In this document: in pieces, positions 47,634-56,684 of the stretch
Layout: each line of letters begins with the position of its first letter
Position numbering within the stretch: the first letter of the stretch is position 1
Assembly: GCA_030446715.1 (NCBI GenBank)
Contig: JAUJMU010000014.1
Location: 43,827 to 107,826 of the forward strand
Reading direction: 5' to 3'
Origin: Cytophagales bacterium
GTDB lineage: Bacteria > Bacteroidota > Bacteroidia > Cytophagales > 172606-1
DNA: 64,000 nt
Notes under the pieces: generated by a model
Told to the model about the DNA's origin: nothing
What the model saw: only the letters and a program-made list of their open reading frames with translations
The model's database searches: none
Made by a program: the position numbers and the translations under genes

Positions 47634-47647
47634 AGGGGATACCCGGA

Positions 47648-47680
47648 AAAGAAAAAGCGTTCCTGTTCAGAACGCCTTTT
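47648..47680 (-). terminator. terminator of rpsF-rpsR-rplI operon
   Basis: On the minus strand GCGTTC/GAACGC (47670-47675 with 47657-47662) is followed by TTTTTCTTTT. 31 bases after the rplI stop. Confidence 0.75.
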
Positions 47681-47710
47681 CCATGTTAACATATACGTGT
47701 GCGGCGCGGC

Positions 47711-48154
47711 TTAGTCACCGGCTACTTTGAAACGTACTTTGTGCTTCACTTCTTTGTGCAGGTCCAGGGTGGCGGTGTATTCACCTACCGTTTTTACCTC
47801 GGAATCAAAGGAGATCTTTTTGCGGTCTACTTCAAATCCTTTGTTGCGAAGGGCTTCAGCAATCTGAATCGTAGTCACTTTCCCGAAGATCTTGCCGCTT
47901 TCACCCGCTTTGGCCGGGATGTTCAGCTGGATATCGCCAATGCCTTCGGCCAGTTGCTCGGCATCTTTGCGGATCTTGTCAGCTTTGTGGGCTGCCTGAC
48001 GGGAATTTTCCGCCTGAATCTTTTTATTTGCCTCATTGGCAATCATGCCGAATCCCTGAGGAATGAGGTAGTTGCGGCCGAAGCCCGGTTTTACGGTAAC
48101 AGTGTCACCCTTATAGCCGAGTCCCGCAATATCAGTTTTGAGTATAACTTCCAT
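47711..48154 (-). CDS. rplI: 50S ribosomal protein L9
   Basis: 147 residues, full length. The N-terminal domain opens MEVILKTDIAGLGYKGDTVTVKPGFGRNYLIPQG, the family signature. A long helix and the C-terminal RNA-binding domain (about 80-147) follow. L9 binds near the base of the L1 stalk on 23S rRNA. The frame is open upstream to 48217, but that part is hairpin element 5. Third gene of the operon; transcription arrives through the element from rpsR. Confidence 0.97.
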   Translation of the reverse strand: MEVILKTDIAGLGYKGDTVTVKPGFGRNYLIPQGFGMIANEANKKIQAENSRQAAHKADKIRKDAEQLAEGIGDIQLNIPAKAGESGKIFGKVTTIQIAEALRNKGFEVDRKKISFDSEVKTVGEYTATLDLHKEVKHKVRFKVAGD

Positions 48155-48164
48155 GTGGGTCAAT

Positions 48165-48238
48165 TTTGAATTTTGAATGCTGAATGCTGAATGCTGAATG
48201 GTCTGGACATTAAACATTCAGCATTGAAAACTGAGCAT
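48165..48238. repeat. intergenic inverted-arm hairpin element 5
   Basis: Tandem TGAATGC words on the left and ATTCAGCATT words on the right. Arms 48169-48193 and 48208-48232 pair at 21 of 25 positions. It occupies the whole gap between rpsR and rplI in the same operon. Confidence 0.7.
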
Positions 48239-48490
48239 TTATTTTAAGGAGTCAGTCACGTAAGGCAACAGCGCCAGGTGACGGGCACGCTTCACTGCCT
48301 GGGCAACTTTACGCTGAAACTTCAGACTGGTGCCGGTAATGCGCCGGGGTAAAATCTTGCCTTGTTCGTTGAGAAGCTTTAACAAGAAGTTAGCGTCCTT
48401 ATAATCAATGTATTTGATACCGTTTTTCTTGAACCGGCAGTATTTTTTCCGGTTCTCGTTTTTGTGCATGGGTTCATTCATCAGTGTCAT
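48239..48490 (-). CDS. rpsR: 30S ribosomal protein S18
   Basis: 83 residues. Typical sequence: [64 protein letters not shown]18 binds 16S rRNA on the platform beside S6. The ATG at 48490 overlaps the rpsF stop (ATGA), supporting this start; ATGs three and seven codons in are possible. Confidence 0.97.
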   Translation of the reverse strand: MTLMNEPMHKNENRKKYCRFKKNGIKYIDYKDANFLLKLLNEQGKILPRRITGTSLKFQRKVAQAVKRARHLALLPYVTDSLK

Positions 48491-48864
48491 GCCTGTTCCT
48501 CCTGGGTTTGGGGTTGATTTCTTCTTCCGACTAATCCTTTTCTCTTCCGGTCATTGTAGTCAACTGCGTGCTTGTCGAGTGCAATGGTCAGAAAGCGAAG
48601 CACCCGTTCGTCGCGGCGGTACTCAGTTTCCAGCGTAACGATTTGCTGGGTATCAGCCCTGAATTCAAATAGTTGATAAAATCCCGTGTTTTTGTGGCCT
48701 ATCGGGTAAGACAGCTTCCGGAGACCCCAGCTCTCCTCATGGATAATTTCTGCGCCGCCGTCAGCGAGCACCTTCCTGAATTTTTCGACTGTATCCTTCA
48801 TCTGAACGTCAGACAAAACGGGAGTTAAAATGAATACAGTCTCGTAGTTCTTTGTGAACTGCAT
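48487..48864 (-). CDS. rpsF: 30S ribosomal protein S6
   Basis: 125 residues. Start [29 protein letters not shown]; also [23 protein letters not shown] and DERVLRFL. Binds the central domain of 16S rRNA with S18. The frame extends upstream to 49080, but the promoter lies in that stretch, so 48864 is the start. The acidic/Gln-rich tail PQTQEEQA is usual for Bacteroidota. First gene of the operon. Confidence 0.97.
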   Translation of the reverse strand: MQFTKNYETVFILTPVLSDVQMKDTVEKFRKVLADGGAEIIHEESWGLRKLSYPIGHKNTGFYQLFEFRADTQQIVTLETEYRRDERVLRFLTIALDKHAVDYNDRKRKGLVGRRNQPQTQEEQA

Positions 48865-48911
48865 AAGAAAGTAATGTAAGTTAAAATAGTTACGAAAACT
48901 TTTTGAGGGGG

Positions 48912-48942
48912 CAAAGATAATTAACCAGCCAGTGTAATCCAA
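48912..48942 (-). promoter_or_regulatory. rpsF promoter, both boxes
   Basis: On the minus strand TTG (48942-48940), 20 bases, then TATCTTTG (48919-48912) match the Bacteroidota sigma-A consensus TTG-N19-TAnnTTTG closely. 48 bases before the rpsF ATG. Confidence 0.72.
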
Positions 48943-49089
48943 ATGGGATTCAGACTTTTTGAATTGTCTAACGGTTTGAAAAAGAAGGAAATGGCAGGGG
49001 CAAAAGGGCTTTAATGTACAACCGCAGCGTCCATTGCCGGATTTTACCTGCCAGGCATCGGTTCCGGGCAGCCGGAGCATGCCCGGCTG

Positions 49090-49467
49090 TCAGTCAGCAG
49101 TAGCCGGCCGGCCGGGCCGGGTACTGGTAACGGCCACGATGGAGATCCTCGGGGGAGGGGTGCAAAGGGTCAGGTACTGATCAGTCGGATCGGGTTCGGG
49201 CAGGCTGAAGGCAAGGTAAACAGTCATTCCGCTGGTCTGGTACTGATCGGGGAGATTCAGGGTTTCGACCACATTTTCGTAATCAGCGTTTTCCCGGATT
49301 CCGTAATCGCGGTTTTTGCCCTGCAACTGAATGGCAAAGCTTCCCGACCGACAGCCCGGTCCCAGTACAGTGCCGGCTACATACCTGATCCGCGCCTCCT
49401 CCCGGCAGGCCGGAAGAAACAATACAGAAGCGATGAGTATCGCCAGAAGACGAGCCTGCCTGTACAT
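49090..49467 (-). CDS. small lipoprotein of unknown function
   Basis: 125 residues. The ATG at 49467 gives a lipoprotein signal ending LFLPAC (Cys21). The mature part has four cysteines besides this one or near it, including GPGCRSGSFAIQLQG and YLTLCTPPP, and is beta-rich. Similar small lipoproteins in Bacteroidota have no known role. It is a single gene with nothing co-transcribed visible. Confidence 0.7.
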   Translation of the reverse strand: MYRQARLLAILIASVLFLPACREEARIRYVAGTVLGPGCRSGSFAIQLQGKNRDYGIRENADYENVVETLNLPDQYQTSGMTVYLAFSLPEPDPTDQYLTLCTPPPRISIVAVTSTRPGRPATAD

Positions 49468-49574
49468 AAGATTCAAGGATTGGGCGTTTATCGGGTGCTT
49501 GCTTCGATAAGACACTTAAATATAAGGGAAGGTTGCAAAGAAAACTATGTTTTCTACATAATTCTACATAAATG

Positions 49575-49602
49575 GCAAAAGCCACCCTATGGTGGCTTTT
49601 GC
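49575..49602. terminator. terminator hairpin
   Basis: Perfect 12-base stem (49575-49586 with 49591-49602), 4-base loop, both arms with A4/T4 runs, so it can act in both directions. It follows the coiled-coil gene on the minus strand. Confidence 0.8.
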
Positions 49603-49628
49603 GGCAGAAAGATGATTCCCTGTCAGGT

Positions 49629-50549
49629 TTATTTTACAACAAAATTGCCCTCCCCGATTTTAAAGCCGTCGGCGTACAACTCTACGGTATGCCTGCCGCT
49701 CTTGTAGGGAGTGCCCTTGCTGAACACAAAGGCAACGGGCTGCCTGGTGTTGTCAAACAGAATTTCCTGCTTGGCAGTGTAAAAGGTTTCCTGTCCGTTG
49801 AACATGAATGTGCCGCCACCGGTAGCCATATCAAATACCGCGGCACCATCGGGTTCGATCAGGCGCATATAAATGTCTTTGGTTTCGATCTTGGCTACAT
49901 TATTTTCACCGAGGCTGAACGCTACCTTGATCCGGTCGATTTGTTTGGCGCGGTACTCGCCTTTGTCACGTTCCTTGCCCCGCTCATTGATGGCACTGAT
50001 CTCAAGACTCTCGGCTTTCAGCGCCGATGCGATGGTAACCTTCTCGGCCAGTTGCCGCTTCTCGCGGTCAATAACGTTAATGGAGTCAGCCAGCCGGACT
50101 TTCTGCGTTTTCAGATTGGTATTCTCAGAAAACAATTCCTTATTGACTACACTGAGCCTTTCGATTTCCTGATCCTTGCTGACCAGCAGTTCTTCGTAGC
50201 TTTTGATTTTTTCCTGCAGGCGGCGACGTTCGGAAGCACTGGCAGTTTTCAGCGAAACTTTGTCTTTTTCCAGCTGATCCCTGGCAGTGGTGAGGGCTTC
50301 TACATCGCCTCCCAGCTTGCGCACTTCCGCAATCCGGATGTCGAGTTCATTGGATATAGAATCCATCTTGGACTCTGTCAGGTCCAGTGTTGCCTGGGTT
50401 TCGGTATTCTTGGTTTTTAAAACCGTGTTTTCATCCCTGTTTTTGATGTTCAGGTACAGTAAAACGCCGTTGAGGGCAATTAGTACAATGATAAAAATAG
50501 TTAGCAGGATTTTTCTGCTGCTCTGCTTCTCAGGAGTTTGTTCGTTCAT
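49629..50549 (-). CDS. membrane-anchored coiled-coil protein of unknown function
   Basis: 306 residues. N-terminal cytoplasmic tail, one membrane helix (about 13-33, ILLTIFIIVLIALNGVLLYL), a long coiled coil (about 36-185) and a C-terminal beta domain (about 200-306, DRIKVAFSLGENNVAKIETKDIYMRLIEPDG). Similar architecture to the gene at 45412-46245. Such proteins in Bacteroidota are often labelled chromosome-segregation-like from the coiled coil alone; that would be unsupported here. Confidence 0.75.
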   Translation of the reverse strand: MNEQTPEKQSSRKILLTIFIIVLIALNGVLLYLNIKNRDENTVLKTKNTETQATLDLTESKMDSISNELDIRIAEVRKLGGDVEALTTARDQLEKDKVSLKTASASERRRLQEKIKSYEELLVSKDQEIERLSVVNKELFSENTNLKTQKVRLADSINVIDREKRQLAEKVTIASALKAESLEISAINERGKERDKGEYRAKQIDRIKVAFSLGENNVAKIETKDIYMRLIEPDGAAVFDMATGGGTFMFNGQETFYTAKQEILFDNTRQPVAFVFSKGTPYKSGRHTVELYADGFKIGEGNFVVK

Positions 50550-50591
50550 AAGTATTGGGAAATTATTTGAGTGCCCGTTCCGAATCTGCCG

Positions 50592-50599
50592 CAAAAATA
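50592..50599 (-). promoter_or_regulatory. TAnnTTTG box for coiled-coil gene
   Basis: TATTTTTG on the minus strand, 43 bases before the ATG at 50549. The surrounding 250-base gap to surE holds no gene. Confidence 0.45.
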
Positions 50600-50805
50600 A
50601 ATTTTTTTTCCCTTTGCGGCCTTACGCATTGATTTAAAAATCAGTTCAAAGAAAAAAAGACTTTGCAATAAACTTATTTTCTCCCGAATTATTGCATGCA
50701 AAAGCCAGGGGGCCGCAGGAAAGCCGGGAAAACGAGATTTTAAAAGCTGATATACGGCTGATAATCAGTAAAGTTACGGCATGCCGATATACCTGTACCG
50801 GCATC

Positions 50806-51585
50806 TCACAATTTCCATCTGTTCAGCTGCGGCAGGGCGTAATGCGCTGTCAGATCAAAAGTACAGGGCACAATGGAAATGAAATTGTTGGAGAGCGCCC
50901 ACTCATCCGTATCTTCCCCTTTATCAAAGTTGACGAAGTTGCCCGCCATCCAGTAATAGCTGCGGCCGTACGGGTCTTTGCGCTGGTCGAATACCTCAGT
51001 CCATTTGGCTTTGGCCTGCCGGCATACTTTTACGCCCCTGATGGGCTGCTCCGTCCGGGCGGGCAGGTTTACGTTAAGCGCAACATCGGGCGGAACCCCG
51101 TACTGAAGTGCCTGCAGCGCAATGGCTCTTACATATTCCAGCGTGTGGGAGAAATCTGCCGTTGAAGAATAATCACACAGGGAGAAACCTATGGCCGGTA
51201 AGCCTTCCAGCGCGGCCTCAATGGCTGCCGACATGGTGCCGGAGTAAAGCACACTTACTGATGAGTTGCTGCCGTGATTGATTCCACTGACCACAAGGTC
51301 GGGGCGGCGGTCTTTGAGCACATGGTGCTTGGCCAGTTTTACGCAGTCGGCCGGCGTACCGGAGCATTCATAAGCCGCAATGCCTTCGTCCTCAAAGGCA
51401 GTGGAGCGGTCCAGCCGAAGCGTGTTTCCTACAGTGATTGCGTGTCCCATACCAGATTGCGGGCTGTTGGGGGCTACCACTACTACCTCGCCGAGTTCCA
51501 TCATTGTTTCCACCAGGGCACGGATGCCCCGGGAGGTAATTCCATCATCGTTGGAAACTAAAATCAGCGGCTTTTTTCCGGACAT
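50806..51585 (-). CDS. surE: 5'/3'-nucleotidase SurE
   Basis: 259 residues. Removes phosphate from nucleoside monophosphates, often with a survival role in stationary phase. The metal-binding motif ILVSNDDGITSRGI (D13, D14) opens the protein; GTPADCVKLA and SGINHGSNSSVSVLYSGTMSAA (metal/phosphate-binding) follow. The ATG at 51615 would add ten residues; the start at 51585 matches family length. It lies 69 bases downstream of ribBA on the same strand. Confidence 0.96.
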   Translation of the reverse strand: MSGKKPLILVSNDDGITSRGIRALVETMMELGEVVVVAPNSPQSGMGHAITVGNTLRLDRSTAFEDEGIAAYECSGTPADCVKLAKHHVLKDRRPDLVVSGINHGSNSSVSVLYSGTMSAAIEAALEGLPAIGFSLCDYSSTADFSHTLEYVRAIALQALQYGVPPDVALNVNLPARTEQPIRGVKVCRQAKAKWTEVFDQRKDPYGRSYYWMAGNFVNFDKGEDTDEWALSNNFISIVPCTFDLTAHYALPQLNRWKL

Positions 51586-51654
51586 CTGAATAAATGGATA
51601 ATTGAAAATTGACAAGACAATAGAAAAGGGGAGGAAAGGACCCTCCGTGGCAGA

Positions 51655-52944
51655 TCAGGCGATGTTGGTGTTTTTATCCTCCAGCGGCAGCTCTGTATCT
51701 TCTATAACCTGACCCGGCTCCTGGGTGGTACGCAGTATGTAGTGACCCATTTTGTCGCGCTTGGTGGTCAGGTAGCGTTCATTGTGCTGATTCGCCTTCA
51801 TCTCAATGGGAACCGTCTCGACAATCTGGAGACCATATCCCATCAGTCCGGCTCTTTTGCGCGGATTGTTGGTAATCAGGCGGATTTTGGAGATACCAAG
51901 GTCGCGGAGAATCTGGGCACCTACGCCGTAGTCGCGTTCGTCCATCCCGAATCCCAGTTCGATGTTGGCTTGTACGGTATCCCGGCCCAGTTCCTGAAGC
52001 TTGTATGCCTTGAGCTTGTTGAGCAGGCCGATGCCCCGGCCCTCCTGGTTCATGTACAGCACCAGACCCTTGCCTTCGTTTTCCACCATTTGCATAGCCG
52101 CGTGCAGCTGACCGCCGCAGTCGCAGCGACAGGAGCCGAAAATGTCGCCGGTTACGCAGGAGGAGTGTACCCGCACCATCACTGGTTCATCTTTGTCCCA
52201 GGAACCTTTTACCAGTGCAAGGTGCAGCTGGCCGGAATTTTCCTGCCGGTAGGCAATCAACTCGAAATGGCCGTAATCCGTGGGCATATCCACGCCGATT
52301 TCCCGCCTGATCAGGCTTTCGGTAGCCAGCCGGTACGCGATCAGGTCTTTGATGGACACCAGCTTCATGCCGTACTGATCGGCAATGCGCCGGAGTTCAG
52401 GCAGGCGGGCCATGGTGCCGTCTTCATTAAGCACTTCAATAAGTACCCCGGCAGGAGCAAGGCCGGCCAGGCGGGCAAAGTCAACGGTAGCCTCGGTATG
52501 TCCGGACCGGCGGAGTACGCCGCCATTCATAGCGCGCAAAGGGAAAATATGACCCGGACGGCCTAAGTCTTCCGGTCTGGTATCCGGATCTACCAGTGCC
52601 CGGATGGTTTTGGCCCGGTCGCTGGCTGAAATGCCGGTGGTGCAGCCATTGCCCAGTAAATCTACCGAAACCGTAAAAGGAGTACTGTGAACCGCCGTAT
52701 TGCGGCCTACCATCATCTCCAGCCCTAATTCGTGGCATCGTTCCTCGGTCAGGGGCGCGCACATAAGGCCACGGGCATTTTTGATCATAAAATTGACCAT
52801 CTCCGGCGTAATGGTTTCGGCGGCGCAAATCATGTCGCCTTCATTCTCGCGGTCCTCGTCGTCTACTACAATAATCAGTTTGCCCTGACGGATGTCTTCA
52901 ATGGCATCCTCAATTTTATCTAAACGTATGTCTGATGTTTGCAT
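51655..52944 (-). CDS. ribBA: bifunctional DHBP synthase / GTP cyclohydrolase II
   Basis: 429 residues. The N-terminal half (to about 205) makes 3,4-dihydroxy-2-butanone-4-phosphate from ribulose-5-phosphate ([26 protein letters not shown]). The C-terminal half (about 210-405) opens GTP as the first riboflavin step, with zinc ligands C263, C274 and C276 ([17 protein letters not shown]) and the NQEGRGIGL loop. The frame extends upstream to 53022, but the ATG at 52944 gives the normal start. The leader of about 100 bases does not look like an FMN riboswitch. Confidence 0.96.
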   Translation of the reverse strand: MQTSDIRLDKIEDAIEDIRQGKLIIVVDDEDRENEGDMICAAETITPEMVNFMIKNARGLMCAPLTEERCHELGLEMMVGRNTAVHSTPFTVSVDLLGNGCTTGISASDRAKTIRALVDPDTRPEDLGRPGHIFPLRAMNGGVLRRSGHTEATVDFARLAGLAPAGVLIEVLNEDGTMARLPELRRIADQYGMKLVSIKDLIAYRLATESLIRREIGVDMPTDYGHFELIAYRQENSGQLHLALVKGSWDKDEPVMVRVHSSCVTGDIFGSCRCDCGGQLHAAMQMVENEGKGLVLYMNQEGRGIGLLNKLKAYKLQELGRDTVQANIELGFGMDERDYGVGAQILRDLGISKIRLITNNPRKRAGLMGYGLQIVETVPIEMKANQHNERYLTTKRDKMGHYILRTTQEPGQVIEDTELPLEDKNTNIA

Positions 52945-53042
52945 ATTCTGAAGCCTGATAAGGTAAGTGAGCCAGGAACAGATGCCGGGCGGCAGTCTGT
53001 AGCTCCTTAACACAAAAACCACTGCTTTTGTCTCCGGCCTGG

Positions 53043-53050
53043 CAAAGGTA
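53043..53050 (-). promoter_or_regulatory. TAnnTTTG box for ribBA
   Basis: TACCTTTG on the minus strand, leaving a leader of about 95 bases before ribBA. No good -33 TTG. Confidence 0.45.
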
Positions 53051-53130
53051 CCAGTTTAGATGGATTTACGCATTTGTAAAAGCGCTTGCCGGATGGAGAA
53101 GAGGGAGCACGATCCCCACTGCTGGTTTCC

Positions 53131-53162
53131 CAATAAAAAAGCCCCGGCAATGACCAGGGCTT
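53131..53162 (-). terminator. rho-independent terminator after sppA
   Basis: Minus-strand stem of 9 pairs (53154-53162 with 53139-53147, one G-U) followed by TTTTTTA; 26 bases after the sppA stop. Confidence 0.75.
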
Positions 53163-53187
53163 CTGAGCCGGAAAGACTGACTGACCG

Positions 53188-54948
53188 TTACCGGTACTCG
53201 ATGTTGAAGGGAAGCCGGGCCTGCACCCCCTGCACGTCGCGCAACTGCTTCACGTAAGGTGCCATGATCCCGAACTGCCGCGCCATGATCTGCTCTTCCT
53301 GGTCGCCGGTAAGCTGCGAGATGAGCTTTTCAGCAAAGGATTTCTGCTCGGGCAGATACCGGACGCGGTACCCGCCTTCCTTTAGGTTAGCGGCTTTGGC
53401 CGCAATCCGGATGGCATCGTCGAGGCCGCCCAGCACGTCCACCAGGCCGTTTTCTTTTGCTTCGGCTCCGGACCAGACCCGGCCGGAAGCAATGCTTCTG
53501 AGCTGTTCCTCGGACATGTTGCGGCCCTGGGCTGCTTTGGTAACAAAATCATCGTATCCTTCTTCTACGTTCTCCTGAATCACGCGGCGTTCAAAGGCGG
53601 TCAGGGGGCGGGTGGGGTAGCCAATGTCCGCGTGGGCATTGGTCTTTACGCCGTCTACCGTAACACCCAGTTTGTTTTTAAGAAAATCCTGAACATTGAA
53701 TAACACACCAAAAATACCAATGGAACCCGTAATGGTGTTCGGGTGGGCTACAATGGTGTCGCAGCCCATGGCCATGTAGTACCCGCCCGAGGCAGCTACG
53801 TCCGACATGGAGGCAATCACCGGCTTTTCTTTTTTCGCCAGCATCACTTCGCGCCACATCACGTCGGAAGCCAGCTTACTGCCACCCGGCGAGTTGATGC
53901 GCAGCACAATGGCCTTGATCTTCTTGTCTTTCCGGGCCTCGCGGATTTCCCTGGCTATCCGGTCGGAGCCGATTACCTTGTCGGTGCCTTCTCCGCTCCG
54001 GATTTCGCCGGAGGCCACAATGACGGCGATGCGGGTGTTGTAATCGCCTTCCTTTAGGTGATTCTCCGCTTTGCCGTACCGGGTAAGGGTCACGAAATTC
54101 ACGTCTTTGTCTTCTTCAATCTTCAGCTTTTGCCGCATGTAATCTTTTGCTTCGTCATAATAGCCAAGGTCTGTCACCAGCTTGTACGACAGGGCGTCTT
54201 CGGGCCGGCGGATCAGAAGCGAATCTGCAATCCGCTGCAAGTCAGGCATTGCAATTTTGCGGGCTTTCGAAATGCCGGCGAAGGAGTGATTGTTGACAGC
54301 ACTGAGGTAAGACATGGTTTGCTGCTCACTGGCTTCGCTCATCTGGTCGAGGAAAAAAGGCTCTACGGCACTTTTGAACTCCCCGACCCGGAAGATTTCC
54401 GGCTTGATGTCCAGTTTCTCAAACGTGCCTTTAAGAAAAGGTACCTGGGCAGTCAGACCGTTCAGTTCAAGGGCACCTTCCGGATTGAGATAAATGCGGT
54501 CGGCTACGGAAGCGAGGTAATAGGCCTTTTCGTTGTAAACTTCTCCGTATGCCACCACAAACTTTTTTGACTCCTTAAAGTCGGTCAACGCATTGCGGAT
54601 TTCTTCGAGTGAGGCGTAGCCGGCATCCAGAAACATATTGGCTTCCAGATAAATGCCTTTGATGTTGGGGTCCAGTTTGGCGTTGGCAATGGCTTTCTTC
54701 ACCTGTACCAGACCGATACCGCCCGGATCAGGGCCAAAGGGAATCTCAAAGTTTTCCAGGGGATTTTCCTGGCTGCGTTCCACAATGGCCTGATCAAAGG
54801 TAAGCTTGAGTACGGAGTTATTTTCGATGGCCACGGGCTCGTCGGAAGATGCCGCCGAGCCGATAGCCATCAGTACAAAAATCATCAGGAATGAAAACAC
54901 GAGCAGCCCAATGATAGTTGCCAGCACGTATTTGAAAAATTGTCGCAT
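53188..54948 (-). CDS. sppA: signal peptide peptidase SppA, long form
   Basis: 586 residues, the 67 kDa type made of two ClpP/crotonase-like halves. An N-terminal membrane helix (about 8-32) anchors it to the inner membrane. The catalytic Lys is K192 in VGEFKSAVEPF and the Ser is S387 in SDVAASGGYYMA, matching the Ser-Lys dyad split between halves as in E. coli SppA. It degrades leftover signal peptides. INSPGGS before the second half is the usual substrate-loop. It has its own terminator and a promoter region shared with folK. Confidence 0.95.
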   Translation of the reverse strand: MRQFFKYVLATIIGLLVFSFLMIFVLMAIGSAASSDEPVAIENNSVLKLTFDQAIVERSQENPLENFEIPFGPDPGGIGLVQVKKAIANAKLDPNIKGIYLEANMFLDAGYASLEEIRNALTDFKESKKFVVAYGEVYNEKAYYLASVADRIYLNPEGALELNGLTAQVPFLKGTFEKLDIKPEIFRVGEFKSAVEPFFLDQMSEASEQQTMSYLSAVNNHSFAGISKARKIAMPDLQRIADSLLIRRPEDALSYKLVTDLGYYDEAKDYMRQKLKIEEDKDVNFVTLTRYGKAENHLKEGDYNTRIAVIVASGEIRSGEGTDKVIGSDRIAREIREARKDKKIKAIVLRINSPGGSKLASDVMWREVMLAKKEKPVIASMSDVAASGGYYMAMGCDTIVAHPNTITGSIGIFGVLFNVQDFLKNKLGVTVDGVKTNAHADIGYPTRPLTAFERRVIQENVEEGYDDFVTKAAQGRNMSEEQLRSIASGRVWSGAEAKENGLVDVLGGLDDAIRIAAKAANLKEGGYRVRYLPEQKSFAEKLISQLTGDQEEQIMARQFGIMAPYVKQLRDVQGVQARLPFNIEYR

Positions 54949-55034
54949 AGGTTGAATAAAATTTATGAACTGAAGTGAAAAGATCAGCCCGCTCCGTAAC
55001 TGGAGGCGGCGGATCTGTATATCTTGTAAATAAC

Positions 55035-55064
55035 CAAATCTACCAAAGAGTTTATATAGTTTTG
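55035..55064. promoter_or_regulatory. divergent promoter boxes, sppA and folK
   Basis: On the minus strand TAGATTTG (55042-55035) faces sppA; on the plus strand TAGTTTTG (55057-55064) faces folK, 15 bases before its ATG. Both match TAnnTTTG. Confidence 0.55.
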
Positions 55065-55078
55065 TCTTTTTTACATGA

Positions 55079-55573
55079 ATGGCAAATTCTGTCTACCTGC
55101 TGTCGGGGGCTAATCTGGGGGACCGGCAGAGGAATCTGGAGAGGGCCTGCGAAATGCTCGGAAGCATGGCCGGGAAGATTGAAAAACGCTCAGCTTATTA
55201 CGAAACGGACGCGTGGGGAGTGACCAGCCAGCCCGCTTTCTGGAATCAGGCTATCCTGCTCAGCACTCCTCTGGAACCCGACCAGCTTCTGACTGTGATC
55301 CATCAGATTGAGCAGGTGCTGGGGCGCCGGCGCGACCAGCGGTGGGGAGCCCGCACGCTGGATATTGATATTCTTTATTTCGGGGATCAGGTGATCCGGA
55401 CGGAGCGGTTATCCGTGCCGCATCCGGAGATTGCCAACCGCCGGTTTACGCTGGTGCCGCTGGCCGGGATTGCCCCCGGTTTTGTGCATCCTCTGCTCCG
55501 GAAGACGAATCTGGAACTGCTGGAGCTTTGCTCCGATCCGCTGGCTGTCCGGCAACTCAGGATGGATAAATAG
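55079..55573 (+). CDS. folK: HPPK, folate biosynthesis
   Basis: 164 residues. 2-amino-4-hydroxy-6-hydroxymethyldihydropteridine diphosphokinase; transfers pyrophosphate from ATP in folate synthesis. The family signature appears as YLLSGANLGDRQRNLERA and RRRDQRWGARTLDIDILYFGD, with the metal-binding D-I-D; VPHPEIANRRFTLVPL follows. ATG at 55079 is 15 bases after a TAnnTTTG box, so the leader is short. Convergent with a small conserved protein. Confidence 0.96.
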   Translation: MANSVYLLSGANLGDRQRNLERACEMLGSMAGKIEKRSAYYETDAWGVTSQPAFWNQAILLSTPLEPDQLLTVIHQIEQVLGRRRDQRWGARTLDIDILYFGDQVIRTERLSVPHPEIANRRFTLVPLAGIAPGFVHPLLRKTNLELLELCSDPLAVRQLRMDK

Positions 55574-55646
55574 CCGGGCGTAAGATGGGAGACGTGAGAC
55601 AAAAGACACGGTTCTGCTCTGCCCGGATTCTGCCTCCTGATACACA

Positions 55647-56018
55647 TTACACGGCTGCCGCCGGGTTTCTGAAATGATCGCTTTCGTCCTCTCCGGGCCG
55701 CTTGTGCAGGCACTGAAAATCCTTTTCAACCAGAATATGCAGCCGGTGTCCTTCGCTGCCGGCTATCTGCTCTTCAATACCGACCTGGTCTGAAAGTGCC
55801 CACCGGGCGGCCTGGTCCGGTGGAAGACGAACCTGAATCTCCCCTTCCCGGAACCGGGCATCAGGTGTACGGATGGCCGGATCGGTCAGCAAAGCGTAGG
55901 AGAAATGACCCGTGCCAAAACAAACCTCTTCCCGTATAACCTGCCCGAGATTGATCCGGCTGATTTCGCTTTGCGTGAGCCGGAGGCGGATGCTGTTTCC
56001 TTTGATGCGCAGCTTCAT
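55647..56018 (-). CDS. small conserved protein of unknown function
   Basis: 123 residues. Opens MKLRIKGNSIRLRLTQSEI, then GQVIREEVCFGTGHFSYAL, GEIQVRLPPDQAARWALSDQVG and LHILVEKDFQCLHKRPGEDE. It has the look of a known small family of unknown function found in Bacteroidota and Cyanobacteria (possibly the one labelled DUF7009); the name is from memory and not certain. Soluble, no signal. It follows the response regulator gene by 22 bases on the same strand. Confidence 0.78.
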   Translation of the reverse strand: MKLRIKGNSIRLRLTQSEISRINLGQVIREEVCFGTGHFSYALLTDPAIRTPDARFREGEIQVRLPPDQAARWALSDQVGIEEQIAGSEGHRLHILVEKDFQCLHKRPGEDESDHFRNPAAAV

Positions 56019-56039
56019 AAAGTTAATCGTAAGTCGCCC

Positions 56040-56684
56040 TTATAATAATTTTTCATCCAAAGCCGTGCGCACCAGTTCCACCGCGTTTTTGACGCCAAGC
56101 CGCTTCATCATGTTGGCCCGGTGGTTGTCCACCGTCCGTACGCTCAGATCCAGCTTTTCGGCAATTTCGCGGCTGTTGAGGCCGTCAACGATCAGCTTCA
56201 GCACCGCTTTTTCCTTTTTCGACAACCGGGGCTTCTGCCGGGGAACAGCCCGCTTTACGTTATGGAGGTAGGCCTGGACGATAATGTTGGAAACCGAGTT
56301 GGCAAAGTATTTCTCCCCGCCTGCTACCGTCCGGATGGCCCGTATCATTTCATCTCTGGTCGTGTCTTTAAGCAGATAGCCGCAAGCCCCGGCTTCCACA
56401 GATTTAAGAATATAATCTTCGTTGTCGTGCATGGAGAGAATCAGGGACCGGGTTTTTTTGTAGTGTCTGCTGATCTGTTCAGTAGCCTGAATGCCGCTCA
56501 TGACGGGCATGGCAATGTCAATCATGGCAATGTCCGGCATGAGTGTTTTTACCATTTCCACCGTCTCGGCGCCATCCCCGGCTTCGCCTACAATCTCGAT
56601 TTCCCCGAACTCTTCCAGGATAGACCGGATGCCGTTGCGCACGATGGTATGGTCATCCGCTAATAACACTGTGATTTTTTTCAT
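56040..56684 (-). CDS. NarL/FixJ-family response regulator
   Basis: 214 residues. Receiver domain (1-120) with LLADDHTIV, phospho-acceptor D56 (IAMIDIAMP), S84/T-like in LILSMHDNEDY and K in GYLLKDTTRDE. LuxR-type HTH at about 148-210 (LSKKEKAVLKLIVDGLNSREIAEKLDLSVRTVDNHRANMMKRL). Start at 56684: longer frames overlap further into the kinase gene. The 32-base overlap with the kinase 3' end marks a cognate pair. Nearby cobA and nirBD make nitrate/nitrite regulation a possibility (inference). Confidence 0.93.
   Translation of the reverse strand: MKKITVLLADDHTIVRNGIRSILEEFGEIEIVGEAGDGAETVEMVKTLMPDIAMIDIAMPVMSGIQATEQISRHYKKTRSLILSMHDNEDYILKSVEAGACGYLLKDTTRDEMIRAIRTVAGGEKYFANSVSNIIVQAYLHNVKRAVPRQKPRLSKKEKAVLKLIVDGLNSREIAEKLDLSVRTVDNHRANMMKRLGVKNAVELVRTALDEKLL

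Noticed and set aside
52945-53042. Possible FMN riboswitch in the ribBA leader
   Set aside because: The conserved RFN sequence blocks are absent.
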